DNA of 64,000 nucleotides from positions 54,966,118 through 55,030,117 of the forward strand of contig CM049317.1 of NCBI GenBank assembly GCA_026874595.1, in the 5' to 3' direction. Positions 1-12,719 of the stretch are shown here, one piece after another. Positions within the stretch are counted from its first letter, which is position 1, and each line of letters begins with the position of its first letter. A program made the position numbers and the translations under genes. The notes under the pieces were generated by a model. That model worked only from the letters and a program-made list of their open reading frames with translations. It was not told the origin of the DNA and searched no databases. This stretch comes from Sipunculus nudus (lineage: Eukaryota > Annelida > Sipuncula > Golfingiida > Sipunculidae).

Positions 1-470
1 TAACCCTGTCTACCGGACAATAAAATAAAGATTTAGTGTAATGAGAACTCTGCTGTCTGCATTTTAAGGCACATGACCATTTCAATAATATTTGCATTAT
101 CAGGTGCTACCAGTTCATTAAGGTTGCACACGAAAGTTTCCAAGCTATCCAGGCATCTACTATTTGCCTGTTTATAATACGTTATTATTGCGCTGTGTGC
201 GAGTAAACACAGTCTGCGTGGGTCGGTTCATCATAACAAGACTGCGCGTCTAGAAGTCCAATTTTATTAAAAGATGACGAAAAAAGATGAAACTGGTTAA
301 CAGCTTAAACAATTGTGATTTAAAAGATGCGCGAATCGTCTACCATGTGGCTATGTCTTTGTGATAAAGACTTCGACCAGCATATATAAATGTCTTTGAT
401 AAGTTTATTTCCACTTTTTTACAGGAGTAAGTGAACGGCGTTTTAACGAAATATTGGTAATTAACTTATC
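1..470 (+). mobile_element. Relict copy of the long-inverted-repeat element arm
   Basis: This stretch has a diverged match to the left arm of the 12904-16199 element. The order of landmarks is the same: a TTTATAATACGTT-like block, a GTGTGCGAGTAAACACAG block (compare 13735-13760), ATAACAAGACT (compare 13785), then AACGGCGTTTTAACGAAATATTGG near 430-455 (compare 13985-14010). No coding sequence is visible. The match was found by eye, is interrupted by indels, and its borders are not defined. Confidence 0.4.
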
Positions 471-1011
471 ATTTTAAGCAGAAAACGCTACACTTATATG
501 TATTTCACAAACCTATTAGGTCCCTTTAAGAGCATAATTTTACGGGCAACTTCTTAAATATTTACGCAGTTCATTGATAACTGTGTCCACTGTGAAATTA
601 GAATCCCCGAAATCATTAATTTATAACACATGATAATGTAATTAATTCATAACGGTGTCTATTGTAAAATCCAGCTTTAACATTTTTTTGTATATTATCG
701 AGAAAATGTAATATGGGAAAACTGCAATGATTACAGATCAAAGGTCGCAAAAAACATGGTGCGAAAGTTAAAAAAGTACACATAATTTTGAAATTATTTT
801 AAAGTGGTACCCTATGGACAAATTATACTCAAACGTATTTAGATCGTAAAATTTGAACAGCAGAACGTGATTGGCCTTATGGATTATTCGCAAGATTTGA
901 GACCGCAAGAATGTGGGTCCGAGTCCCAGTTCATACATCCTCGATCACTAAGACTTCTGGCCGCAAAGCTTTACCCACGAATGAATGGCAAATGGTCATG
1001 GTCATATGCAT
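471..1011. other. AT-rich stretch without recognised features
   Basis: I see no open frame with protein-like composition and no repeat shared with the rest of the window. The CGAGTCCCAGTTCATACATC area near 920-940 could belong to the dispersed repeat that starts just after it. Confidence 0.4.
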
Positions 1012-1366
1012 TCTTGGGAATTGTGGGATGCTCCCCAAAACGTGTTTGCATTTTCCTATTCGACCCATACACCCAGGCTCATTCGTGCATAAGTTCCACT
1101 GACCCATTTACTTATTTGGCCTATATTTTCATGTTCAATCCTGCATATGTGACTGCACATTTGTGAATATTCCACGAATGGTATACTGGACCCGGATCAT
1201 GGGTCGGACCCGCACCAACATCTAATCGATTCTATATTGGCCCATTCCCGAGGTGCCCTGAAAATTTCATGGTATTCCGTTCATGATTGTGTAAGTTATG
1301 GTGTGAACAAACACATAAATACAAACTTACACGAACAGAAATGAAAGCATACCCTTCTAATAACCC
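1012..1366. repeat. Dispersed repeat family R1, copy A
   Basis: This shares an ordered series of blocks with 21600-21835 (copy B), 36326-36660 (copy C) and 59743-59860 (copy D). The blocks are a GGATGCTCC segment, a GTGTTTGCATT segment, CATTCGTGCATAAG, GCACATTTGTGAATATTCC, CTAATCGATT, TTGGCCCATTCCCGA, CTGAAAATTTCATG, GTGAACAAACACA and ACCCTTCT. It is an interspersed repeat of unknown class. Reading frames inside it are interrupted in this copy. Confidence 0.65.
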
Positions 1367-1970
1367 TATATATTGCATATTATGGCCGCATGGTTTGAAA
1401 AAAGAGAAAAATATGAAAAGACTCAAATGGCCGGGAAGGCTATGTTGAATAGAACTGACATTGCTGGGGCTAACAGACTGTTAACACGCTCACTTTTGTA
1501 AGAAATGTAACAAAAAATTGTAGCTTAGATAAAATGCTATCATGTAGGGTAATGCAATATAACGCTGATACCAAGCAATACAAGCCGATCTGTACAGAAT
1601 ATATGTTATCTAAAAGGTACCGTGTTTACACCATAAGCGGGGCCAGTCACTGCCTAGGTTTCCAGACACGTGCTGTTAGACCACGTGTCTCAGTGTTCTT
1701 GGTCAATGCCAACTGCATGGTTTGTGCTTTATTGACATAACAGTCAATAGGCGTTTATACAGGGGCATATACAAGTGAAGTGTTATCATAAGCAGTGTGC
1801 CCCTGGCAAAAAGGTTTCATTCTATATCATATATACAGTATAATATTGATTACCTGGAGAGGCCAGGCCACAAACATATGTTCAGAATACTGGTGATACG
1901 GGGAAAAACATAATTAAATTAGACTTCTTTCAACTATCATACGACCACCACGGATCTCCATCCCCCCCCC
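1367..1970. other. Unassigned non-coding stretch
   Basis: No repeat shared with other parts of the window and no convincing exon was found. A 68-codon open frame at 1534-1740 has no recognisable domain and is within chance length. Confidence 0.4.
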
Positions 1971-2003
1971 CCCCCACCCCCACCCCACACACACACACAC
2001 AAC
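1971..2003. repeat. Poly-C tract followed by (CA)n
   Basis: About 14 C residues are followed by CACCCC variants and a short (AC)n run. It is a simple repeat and could form a G-quadruplex on the minus strand. Confidence 0.9.
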
Positions 2004-2933
2004 CCGATTCTCCACTTTTAGGTATTCCCACTGAACTAACCTTTAAACATATCTAATAATTTAGGAAGAACTATAGTGTTGTAAAATAGAAATGAAATAG
2101 GGTCGTTCCCTCTTGAGATGAACTGCAATGCTGACGTCACATTGTGGTAATTTGCATGTTAATCAAAAAGTAATAAAGATATCGCAACCAAACTCTGAGC
2201 TGCGCTTCTACGTTATAAAAACGAGTTTTGACAGCGTTAAAATTTCTGGGTTCAATAGCTCAATAGGAGATGCATGACAACCGGAAATGACCGGAAGTGA
2301 CGCATCATTGACACTACTATTGCTAATTAAAAACTGATACATGTAATAGTCAACATATCTAGCATCCTTGTTAATGGACAATCATTGTATAAACTTGATA
2401 TCTTGATATCTGTATTTAATGAAAAATGACCATCTACAGAATGACCTTTTGAGTTCTATTGTGACCTTGACCTTTGGTCCGATTTTCGTTATTTTCTCTG
2501 TATCTCCATTAGATTGTAAGAAAATCGACATTGAAAATCTAAAAAATTCACCCTTCTGGACACCTGTGACCTTGAAAAATAGGCCAATGTCACTGATATT
2601 GGGTCAAATTTAAGTTATTTGCCCATAGTAGGTACACCTTGGAAAAGAATCAATTTAATCAGATGAAAAAGTGGAAGAATAATTCAGAAAAAAAGAAGTT
2701 GAATGTCAAAAACAAATATCTCAACCCATGGAAAGATGGAGATAAAAAGGCATAATATATTTCAAATTTCTTATTACTGATGCTCAAGTAGTATTATAAG
2801 TGTATCACAGGTTTATGGAAATTTTCAATAATTGGCTCTTAACAAATAAACTAGATGACCTAAGGTCACGCGCTTGCCGGAAATGATGTAAAGTTAGTCA
2901 GATGAACGAGCCGTGTCAAAGTGAAAGAAAAAA

Positions 2934-4440
2934 AACCATAGTTCGTGAAGAAAGAACCAATATTAACAAAGTTCTAAAGAAAATAAGATTTTGATATATT
3001 TTGATCACCTTGACCTTGACCTTTGACTTATTTGAATAATAAACATAGGACTATCAGATATCATCACGATATATGACAAGTGTAATTTACAAAACGATTC
3101 CTGCAAAACTGTGGCCTGTAGAATGCTACATATGAGACGCAAGAACCAGGAAGCAGGCGAAATTGAGGACAACTGACAAACAGACAAACATACTTACAAA
3201 CTGACCCAAGATTGAGAAGAGATGACTAAATCATGTTATAAAGAAACCTTAGAAGAAGATAATAAGCTATAGTTTATGTAAATGAGGTTAATAGTTTTGG
3301 AGATATGTCCAAAAAATGATATGTTGTAAAAGTTTTAGTGCACCGCCCCCTAGAGGACAATTCTGGAAAATGAAAAACCGGTTTCGAGATATTAGTGTAA
3401 GACATAAGATGTAATAGTTTTTAAAGGATTCTTTCAAAACTGTGGCCTGTAGAATGCTATATGTGAGACGCAAGAACCGGCAAGCAAGCGAATTTGAGGA
3501 CAACTGGGAAACAGACGGACACACAGACAAAGTGACTCAAGATTGAGACCAAATGAATACACCAGGTTTTTGGAAAGACCCAGAGAAAGAAATTAAGCTA
3601 TAGCTTATGTAAATGAGGTTTATAGTTTTGGAGATATGACCAAAAAATGATATGTTGTGAAAGTTTGAGTGCACCGCCCCCTAGCGACCAAATCTGGAAA
3701 ATGAAAAATCGGTTTCGAGATTTAGTGTAAGACATAAGATGTAATAGTTTTAAAAGGATTCTTTCAAAACTGTGGCCTGTAGAATGCTATATGTGAGACT
3801 CAAGAATCGGCAAGCAAGCGAATTTGAGGACAACTGAGAAACAGACGGACACACAGACAAAGTGACTCAAGATTGAGACCAAATGAATACACCAGGTCTT
3901 TGGAAAGACCAAGAGGACGAAAATAAGCTATAGTTTATGTAAATGAGGTTTATAATTTTGGAGATATGGCCAAAAAATGATATGTTGTGCAAGTTTAAGT
4001 GCACCGCCCCCTAGCGGCCAATTCTGGAAAATGAAAAATCTGTTTCGAGATATTAGTGTAGGACATAAGATGTAATAGTTTTAAAAGGATTCTTTCAAAA
4101 CTGTGGCTTGTAGAATGCTATATGTGAGACGCAAGAACCGGTAAGCAGGCGGATTTGAGGACAACTGAGAAACAGACGGACACACAGACAAAGTGACTCA
4201 AGATTGAGTCAAAATGACTCCATACGGATTTTGAAAAGTCTCAGAGGAAGAAAATAAGCTATAGTTTATGTAATTGAGGCTCACAGTTTTGGAGATATGG
4301 CCAAAACATGATATTTTGGGGAGGTTTGCATACAGCGCCACCTAGCGGCTGCATTAAAAAAATGGAAAAACAATTTCGAGATAATAGTGTAGGACTTACG
4401 AAATGTCAGTTTCAAAGAGATTCCTGCAAAACTGTGACCT
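2934..4440 (+). repeat. 330-bp tandem repeat, about 4 units
   Basis: The landmark AAGCTATAG/AAGCT occurs at 3264, 3595, 3925 and 4256, giving spacings of 331, 330 and 331 bp. Each unit reads GTAAATGAGG, then GGAGATATGNCC, then a CACCGCCCCCTAGCGG palindromic core, TCGAGATATTAGTGTA, ACTGTGGCCTGTAGAATG, and ends in ACAGACGGACACACAGAC. The two inner units are very similar. The outer ones (2934-3260 and from 4256) are more diverged, as expected at satellite edges. Confidence 0.85.
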
Positions 4441-4884
4441 CAAGGGCAAGATTACTGAAATCTCGAAATATCTCGTTTGACGAGATATTGTACGAGATAT
4501 CGCGAGACTTTTAATAAAATCTTGCAGTACTTGTTAAATGCTACCTGATGCAAAAAACTAGACCTCTCTTGCTTTAAAACTGACAAAGTTAGAAAAATAA
4601 GGCCCCTTATTTTCGAATATCATGATTTTGTCCCCAAAATGCGTAACCATGGTTACGGCAAATTTGAAAGAGCTACACACCAGAAGAAAGGCCTGGGAAT
4701 GACGTTTAAAATGTGCTATGTTTGGAGAAGATACCACTAACAGTTACAAAGATAAGAAGAAAAAACCGTTTTGAGAAGTTTTGGACCTATGTCGCCCAAT
4801 AACAATAGGCCTCGAGGACTTTTGCTTGTCTATCAGCTGTGTAAGTTTAAAAGCAATTGCTGCAAAATTGTGGCCTGTAGAGAG

Positions 4885-4923
4885 TACACAGACAGACAAA
4901 CAGACAGACAAACAGACAGACTA
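4885..4923. repeat. (ACAG)n microsatellite
   Basis: A run of ACAGACAGACAAACAGAC tetranucleotides is followed by a GACCATAGGTCGAGAACTTGCCGG tail. The same tail type follows ACAG runs elsewhere in the mosaic (for example near 2860 and 3180). A similar ACAG run lies at 48905-48965. Confidence 0.8.
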
Positions 4924-5357
4924 GACGACCATAGGTCGAGAACTTGCCGGAACTAGAAATAAGAAAGTTAAACTAACAGACAACAAGCAGCAGAAAGGCA
5001 GGGAACATTTCGAACTGGTCAAATGAACAACCCCTATTGTTAGGGAAACAGATGCACATCTTCATGTGGTTATGTTGATTATCAAAAGTCACAGACAAGT
5101 TGCAGATGATTAGACAAACAGACAGAGAGACAGAAAAAAACTCAGAGTGAAGATCATGTACTCAGGCCATAGAGAATTGAAAGCATGAATAAAGCAAGCA
5201 AAAGTCTATTCGAATTAATCTTCATATTTTGAATTTCAAGAATAGTAACCTATATTGGGTCACCATTGTAAGGGAAGAATATGACAGTCACCAAGAGGAT
5301 AAACGCATTAAATCTGGTTTCACATGCTGCAATCAAAGTTGTGACAGAAACTTACAA

Positions 5358-6400
5358 TATAATCACATAATATGACTGAGAGTGTTAGACGCTATCAATT
5401 GCTGAAAACTATAGGTCGTTAGCAAAAAGAAAAACAGAATTATAGGCGTTTCTTTGAATGATCCCATGTTATCGTTTGATAAGAAATTATGCGAGATATG
5501 ACGTGATATTCATTTCGTCACTTAAAACTAATCAAGTGATTCTTGAACAATAGAAAAATAAAATCTCTAGCATTTAAATGACCTAGATATAGATATATGT
5601 TCGACATCACGAATATTCTCATTTGGCGGGAGACGATACGAGATGTGTTGAGATTTGCGGTTTAACCATGTTCAGCTTCTGAAAAGCTTCCAAATGCTGA
5701 AAACTACTCTTCTTTATCATAAACCGTGATCGAGTTAAAAACATTTCTGTGAAATCTCGTATTTTCTCATTTTTCGGAAAATCATGCTAGATTTGACGAG
5801 ACTTGCAAATGAATGACTTAGAATCAAGTGAATGCTAACTCGTGTAAAACACTAGACCTCTGTAGTATAATTTTAACAGAGACAGAAGCAAAAACCTCCA
5901 TATTTTCACATTGCCAAGTTTTACCCCAAAATTAGGTAACCATGGTAACCGCAGCACAAAGCTATGTGTGCGGAGAAATAAGTAAATGATCCTAGTATTA
6001 GATATGATAATAAAAATTGTGACATGTTGGATATTTTTTTTTTAGATATTGCAGAAAATGATATGTTACAGTGTCTCAGGTACCACTCCCCCAAGTGGCT
6101 ATTTCCGAAAAATGAAAAAAAAAATTTCGAGATATTTATAAATTACACAAAATACACCACTATCAAAGTATTGTCTAAAATTACGACTTCTAGGTCATAT
6201 TAAATGAAATCTAGAAAGATCTCGTTTGTCAAGAAATGGCACGAGAGCATCTATGAGACTTTCTGTTGTATGATAAACATCTCATAAAATACTACCTAAT
6301 GCAAACAACCAGACGTCTCTAACTTTTAAAATGGCAAAGTAAGAAAAAAATTCAAATTTCTTGATTTTTCCCCCAATATGCCTACCCATGGAACAGCAAA
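5358..6400 (+). repeat. Large module, matched by 7846-8935
   Basis: The order of landmarks is ACATAATATGACTGAGAGTG, GCTGAAAACTATA, three degenerate CTCGTTTG-type dyads spaced about 146 bp, AACCATGGTAACCGCAGCAC, a TGCAGAAAATGATATG block, a CCCCCAAGTGGC core and a final CTCGTTTGTCAAG dyad. The same order is seen at 7846-8935, about 2.49 kb downstream. The two blocks are diverged but collinear. Confidence 0.7.
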
Positions 6401-6632
6401 ATTGAACAATTTCGATAGAAACACATCTTTTTGTGGTTTGGCTGATTTTCAAAAGTCGCAGATGAGTAGACAGACAAACCGACAGACAGACGGGAAAAAA
6501 CTCCATGTGAAGGCCATGTACTCCTGTCATGGAGAATGGAAAACCGTCTATTAGAATAAAACTCCATATTTTGAATTTTAAGAAAAAGAAGAATTTAATT
6601 GTAACGTATATTAGGTCACCATGGTAATGGAA

Positions 6633-7490
6633 GAATATGACAGAGTCTCCACGAGGATAAACGCATTAAATCTTGTTTTAGATGCTGCAATCAATGTTGT
6701 GACACTGTCTATAGTTTTCGAGATATGGCACAATAATGATTGCTGCAGCGCCATCTGGTGGCTATTTTCTAAAAGAAAAAAAAATGAGTTCTAAGATATT
6801 TTTTATTATATATATTTGATTTATAATTAAAATTTAACCCCTGTAGAATATGACAGAGTCCCCACGAGGATAAACGCATTAAACCTTGTTTTAGATTCTG
6901 CAATCAATGTTGTGACAGTGTGTATAGTTTTGGAGATATGGCACAATAATGATTGCTGCAACGCCATCTCGCGGCTATTTTCTAAAAGAAAAAAATAAGT
7001 TTCGAAATATTATATTTTTTATTATAAATATTTGATGTATAATTAAAATTTAACCCCTGTAGAATATGACAGAGTCCCCACGAGGATAAACGCATTAAAT
7101 CTTGTTTTAGATGCTGCAATCAATGTTGTGACACTGTCTATAGTTTTGGAGATATGGCACAATAATGATTGCTGCAGCGCCATCTGGTGGCTATTTTCTA
7201 AAAGAAAAAAAAAATGAGTTCTAAGATATTTTTTATTATATATATTTGATTTATAATTAAAATTTAACCCCTGTAGAATATGACAGAGTCCCCACGAGGA
7301 TAAACGCATTAAATCTTGTTTTAGATTCTGCAATCAATGTTGTGACAGTGTGTATAGTTTTGGAGATATGGCACAATAATGATTGCTGCAACGCCATCTC
7401 GCGGCTATTTTCTAAAAGAAAAAAATAAGTTTCGAAATATTTTATTTTTTATTATAAATATTTGATGTATAATTAAAATTTAACCCCCTG
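6633..7490 (+). repeat. Higher-order A-B-A-B tandem repeat (about 214-bp monomers)
   Basis: GAATATGACAGAGTC starts at 6633, 6846, 7062 and 7276. Monomers 1 and 3 (type A) share CGCCATCTGGTGGC and AATGAGTTCTAAG. Monomers 2 and 4 (type B) share CGCCATCTCGCGGC and AATAAGTTTCGAAAT. A1 to A2 is 429 bp and B1 to B2 is 430 bp. The same-type copies are nearly identical, while A and B differ at many sites. This is the signature of duplication of a dimer. A diverged single monomer relative lies at 5270-5350. Confidence 0.85.
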
Positions 7491-7505
7491 CCCCCCCCCC
7501 CCCCA
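7490..7505. repeat. Poly-C tract
   Basis: A run of about 14 C follows CCCCCTG at the end of the last B monomer. It is a simple repeat marking the array edge. Confidence 0.85.
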
Positions 7506-7845
7506 ACTGCTAAACCAGGGATCCGCCCATATTTTGACACACCCAACTTCAAAATCGGGGATCCGTCCCTGGTTTGAAAGATTTGCAAGTGGTTCCTGGC
7601 AACACAAGTGGCACCACAAGGGGACACAATGAAAATAACAGGTGTGTTCAATTCAAATTTAGCGGCTTTTGTCCTCTATTCAATGCTGCTTTGTGAAATT
7701 CATGGACGACCGCGCACGCCATTTGCAACTGTAATGGCCTTGCCGGCACTTACCGGTCAACCTTGAAGCCACTTGTGCTCACGGCAATTGGATGTATCTT
7801 CATCATTTGGTAAAAAATCGAGGCGAGATTTGAGAGAATTGCTAT

Positions 7846-8935
7846 ATAATCACATAATATGACTGAGAGTGTCAGACGCTGTCACATGCTGAAAACTATA
7901 TGTCTGTAGTGTAAAAAGTGACAGCATAATAGGCATTTGTTTAAATGGTCCTCTGTTCTCGTTTGACGACAAATGGTGCGAGATTTTACGAGATATTCAC
8001 TTTTGTCACTTAAAACTAGTCAAATGATTCTTGAACAATAGAAAAATAAAATATCTAGCATGAAAATGACCGAGATAAAGACATTTGTTCGAAATCTAAA
8101 ATATTCTCGTTTGGCGGGAGATGATACGAGATGTGGCGAGATTTGCAGGATAACCATATCCGGCTTCTGAAATGCTACCAAATGCTGAAAACTACTCCAT
8201 TTTGGCATTAACCGTGATCAAGTTATAAGCATTTCTGTGAAATCTCGTAATTTCTCGTTTGGCAATAAACCGAGCGAGATTTGACGAGACCTGCAATTGA
8301 ATGACTGAAAACCAAGAGGAAGCAGCCTTATGCAAAAAACTAGACCCTTGAAACATAAATATTAATCGAGATAAAAGCCAACATATTTTCAGATCGTCAA
8401 GTTTAACCCCAAAATTTGGTAACCATGGTAACGGCAGCACAAAGCTACATGTGCGGAGGAATAAGCCAATGTTCCTTGTTTAAGATACAACAATAAAAAT
8501 TGTGCCATGTTTGAAATTTCTTTAGGTGTTGCAGAAAAATGATATGTGACAGTGTTTCATGTGCCACGCCCCCAGGTGGCTATTTCCAAAAAATGAAAAA
8601 TTGATTTCGAGATATTTATAAATGACACAAAATATATCAATTTCAAAGCCATTGTTTAAAAAAATGCAACCTGTAGGTCATATTTAATGAAATCTCGAAA
8701 ACTCTCGTTTGACGAGAAATGGTGCGAGATTTAACGAGACTTTCAATTGTATGATAAAAAGCTTATTTAGTACTATCTGATGCAAAAAACTAGAACTCTT
8801 TGGCTTTAAAAATGACAAAGTTAGAAAAAATAGTCCATTGATTTTCGATTTTCATCACTTTTACCCGAAAATACGAAACCATGGTGACAACAAATTTGAG
8901 TCAGCTACACACCAGATGAAAGGCCTTGGAATGAC
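7846..8935 (+). repeat. Large module, second copy
   Basis: This is collinear with 5358-6400. It contains three dyads of the form CTCGTTTGRCG...CGAGAT, near 7955, 8105 and 8255 (spacing about 150 bp), and a fourth near 8700 followed by ATGCAAAAAACTAGA. A CCACGCCCCCAGGTGGC core lies at 8564-8580. The segment after 8690 also matches 4440-4730 (ACAAAGTTAGAAAAA, CACACCAGA, AAAGGCCT, GGAATGACG). Confidence 0.7.
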
Positions 8936-8950
8936 GCTACAGTTGAAGTA

Positions 8951-9724
8951 GATACGCTTCGGAGATTTCGGAGATTTCCGGCAAGCAAAAAACGAGGAAA
9001 AACATGAAACAGAACACAAAAATATGTTATTAGAATGCTCTTCAAGCTGAACTTTTCAATGTGTTTGGCTATACATAATGTATCTTCTCTGAGCGTGTTT
9101 TTAAATGAATCAATGAATGCTTTTTTTCTGCAAACACCCGGCCCATAGTTCCATAAGTACATGCATATTGCAATAGTTATAAAGAACACATACTGTATTG
9201 TTATTGTAAGAATTAACATTAGTTAATCAAACTGATACTATTTTTTAATAGAGCCTTCCAGAGTGTCAACGAAAGGGATTCATCACGATCAGGTCATTCC
9301 TGCCATATACAGTACATATAAACACACAGAATATCAAGTTAATACAGACTTACATGACATGTATTTATATTGTCATTAAGAGTCGCATATGTTAACATTA
9401 ATATTTCGATTTTACAGCAATTCACGTGTATCTCTCTTATACTATATATTGGTAGCCGCGCATGTGTTACTATGTTGATTTACATGACTCATCATATTAA
9501 CAGTTTCTCTCAGCCCAGCAAAGACTCGCATCAGCCCCTTCGAAATAACTTTTATATGGCTAAAAGACACCCACCATTATTCCTCGCACTCAACCCATAA
9601 TAATAACTTTATCCTTCCGAAACCACGCATCGAATATTTCAAGGTTGCTTCATTTTATGTGGGCAGTGGCCCTTGGAACACCCTTCCCTAAAAGATCAAG
9701 TGCGCCCCAAATTAAAAAAAATGC

Positions 9725-9725
<1 letters not shown>
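8951..9725. other. Unassigned non-coding stretch
   Basis: Open frames of about 100 and 76 codons occur at 8905-9219 (minus) and 9370-9600 (plus). Neither shows a recognisable domain or flanking splice sites that would support an exon. Confidence 0.4.
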
Positions 9726-9806
<81 letters not shown>

Positions 9807-9807
9807 G
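9726..9807. repeat. (AT)n microsatellite
   Basis: About 80 bp of AT dinucleotides with one TTA and one TTT interruption. The open frames across it are artefacts of the repeat. Confidence 0.95.
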
Positions 9808-10422
9808 GTTCATGGTAACCTATTGATGTTAAAGTATAATCTATCATTTTGTATTTGTTTTACATTCTTAGTGTTTCATTTACACTTGTATTGTAACTTG
9901 TATTCATATATATATCATTTTCATATAGATCATATTTTTTTTGCATTTTATACCTAGCACGGAGCTCTGCTTACAACAGAAGTACCCTTCTGGCGCAGGC
10001 CACTCTGCAGGATGCTTCAATAGATAAATAATGAATGCTGTAATAAATAAAAAAGGCTCTCCGCAAATGGTCTGCGTGTCTCGCCTGTGGCCTGCCGAGT
10101 GGGTCCCGACACGGCCAAATGGAACAGTAGAAAAAAACTAGCCCTTTTTAAACTTTTATTCAACAAAGAAAGTACAAACTCACATTCACCGTTACAAATC
10201 TATGATCATACCCTCATACTGCTAGTATAATTGTGAGATAATTTTTATAGCATTTTCATGGTCGAACATGCAGGGGCTTCCCCACCTAAAAATGCCCCAG
10301 GCTTCCAAACTCATCCCGTACTTTAACGGTTATCCTGTTTACAAAGCTGTTTACAGAGAACATTTGGTCAAATGTAATCAAAAGAAAAATTATAAAAAAT
10401 TAACTGAGGAATTAAGCAATAT
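9808..10422. other. Unassigned non-coding stretch
   Basis: A GC-richer island near 9990-10110 (GCAGGCCACTCTGCAGG, GGCCTGCCGAGTGGGTCCC) stands out against AT-rich flanks. It may be a transposon fragment, but I could not find its partner copy. Confidence 0.3.
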
Positions 10423-10743
10423 TAGGCAAAAAAAAAAATAAAAAGCTATGGTTCTCAAGCACATTTTTTTTTCGAAAAATTAATGCGGGCGGACGGTATT
10501 TTATTTTTTTACCTTTTTTGTATGTTTCGATAAAAATGTCATATGATCAGGGAAAAAAGATGAAAATAAACATTTTTTCCTGCTAAACAGGTAAAAAACT
10601 ACATAACAAAGAAAATCGTATCAAAATTGTTTTTTTATCTTCTAGTAGGATGAAAACCAAAATAAAAATGTTTGATGCATGGGGTTAAAATTGATGCGGG
10701 CGACGCCTGAGAATCATTTCTTTTATTATTTTTTTTGGTCTTA
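10423..10743. mobile_element. MITE family M1, copy 1
   Basis: This is collinear with 62906-63249. Shared blocks are ATGGTTCTCARGCAC, AATGCGGGCGG, TGTATGTTTCGATAAAAATG, TTTTATCTTCT, AAATTGATGCGGGCG and GCCTGAGAAYCAT. The ends TAGGC...GGTCTTA are inverted relative to each other, though less perfectly than in copy 2. No coding capacity is present. It is a non-autonomous DNA transposon of undetermined superfamily. Confidence 0.75.
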
Positions 10744-10779
10744 TATAATCGATTTACATGCAACCCGAACGTCTCATTA

Positions 10780-11075
10780 ACAATCGCAAGGGAGATAGAA
10801 CCTACACTAAAGTCTGGTAAATGCAGCGTCCAACTTGGTGATGCGAGGTTGAAATCCTATTTTTTTTATTTTTAATTATTTGTGGAATATGTACAAGATT
10901 GTACAAATTATAAACGACGACCCCCCATCCAAAATAAGGCTTAATGAGGAGACTGTGCCCAACAGTCATGTTTCTCTCATAAACGAGTGCGCCTTTCGAG
11001 ATTCTTTGGTCTTATGACTTAGCAATGGGGGTAAAACACAACCAAAAGCCCGCCTGAGTGGTACACCGAGCCTGG
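10780..11075 (+). mobile_element. tRNA-derived SINE (family S1), degraded copy
   Basis: The head carries a B-box-like GAGGTTGAAATCC near 10845. The body shares ACGAGTGCGCCTTT, then a TTNNTATGACTTAGCAATGGG-type block and ACACAACCAA with the SINE at 24427-24668. The A box is unclear. A T-rich insertion (10858-10880) separates head and body. The shared 3' body plus the tRNA-like head supports a SINE. Confidence 0.6.
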
Positions 11076-11918
<843 letters not shown>

Positions 11919-12719
11919 GGAAACACATTAAAATAACAGGTCATTGTTCTCCAGACTCCATTAACAGTCAAGGATTGTTTTATGATGTGTATTTCCGGGA
12001 AGTAGAAGAGCAAAAGACTTCATAAATTGTCAATATAATTTAGTGAAGGTCGTTCAGCTAGGGAGCTTAAAGAAATCTTTGGAAAATATACAGTAGATGA
12101 AGGAAAATTAAATTGAGTTTCTTTATGCGATATTTTTACTTTATTGAAGAAATGATCCCTGTATATTTTATGAGACTCTATTTAGTTTCTGTATATGATA
12201 TACGTTTTCTTTTTTTTTTAATTTCAAGTGATGCCATTAAAATAAACACTATACAGCAAATATAGTAGCCGCCCATATACCGGTTATAAGATATTGTGCA
12301 TGAATTTAATGTTCTTGTATATAAATATATATACAGTGGAACCCCACAATTACGACCACCCTGGGGACTGAGCAAAGTGGTCGTAATTTGGGGGTGGTCG
12401 TATTTGTGAAACTCTTACCTTGGTCGCATATAAAACGCTGTTTAATGTGTATCAGTGTGTATCTATTGCATATCGTTAATGTGAATTATAACAAAATATT
12501 TTACTTAGCGGAGGACCCTTATTATAAAAGTTTTTTTTTGTGTGTAGCTGAATAGAAAACTAAATTGTTTTATATATTCATTCATGATGAAAATCAATAT
12601 ACATATACACAAACGTAGTGACTGATGATTAGCACATAATTACATCAGAGGCAATGCGAAGACAACCTACTGAATATATATTGAACATAATACGTGGCTG
12701 TTATATATTTAGCTTTTTC

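Larger units (their letters stand above)
2400..8950. repeat. Decayed mosaic of nested tandem repeats
   Basis: The region is built from recurrent modules. Examples are GTTTTGGAGATATGGC, AAACTGTGGCCTGTAGAATG, GACCTTGACCTTTG, ATGCAAAAAACTAGA, AACCATGGTAACGGCA and the dyad CTCGTTTGACGAGAAATGG. Modules occur in tandem (330 bp; about 214 bp; about 145-150 bp) and as a larger duplication, so that 5358-6400 resembles 7846-8935. No protein-coding potential is apparent because the open frames track the repeats. The function is unknown; it may be an old satellite or repeated transposon insertions. Confidence 0.75.

Noticed and set aside
2934-7490. CRISPR-like repeat arrays
   Set aside because: Units are tandem without unique spacers and the context is eukaryotic; these are satellite-type repeats.
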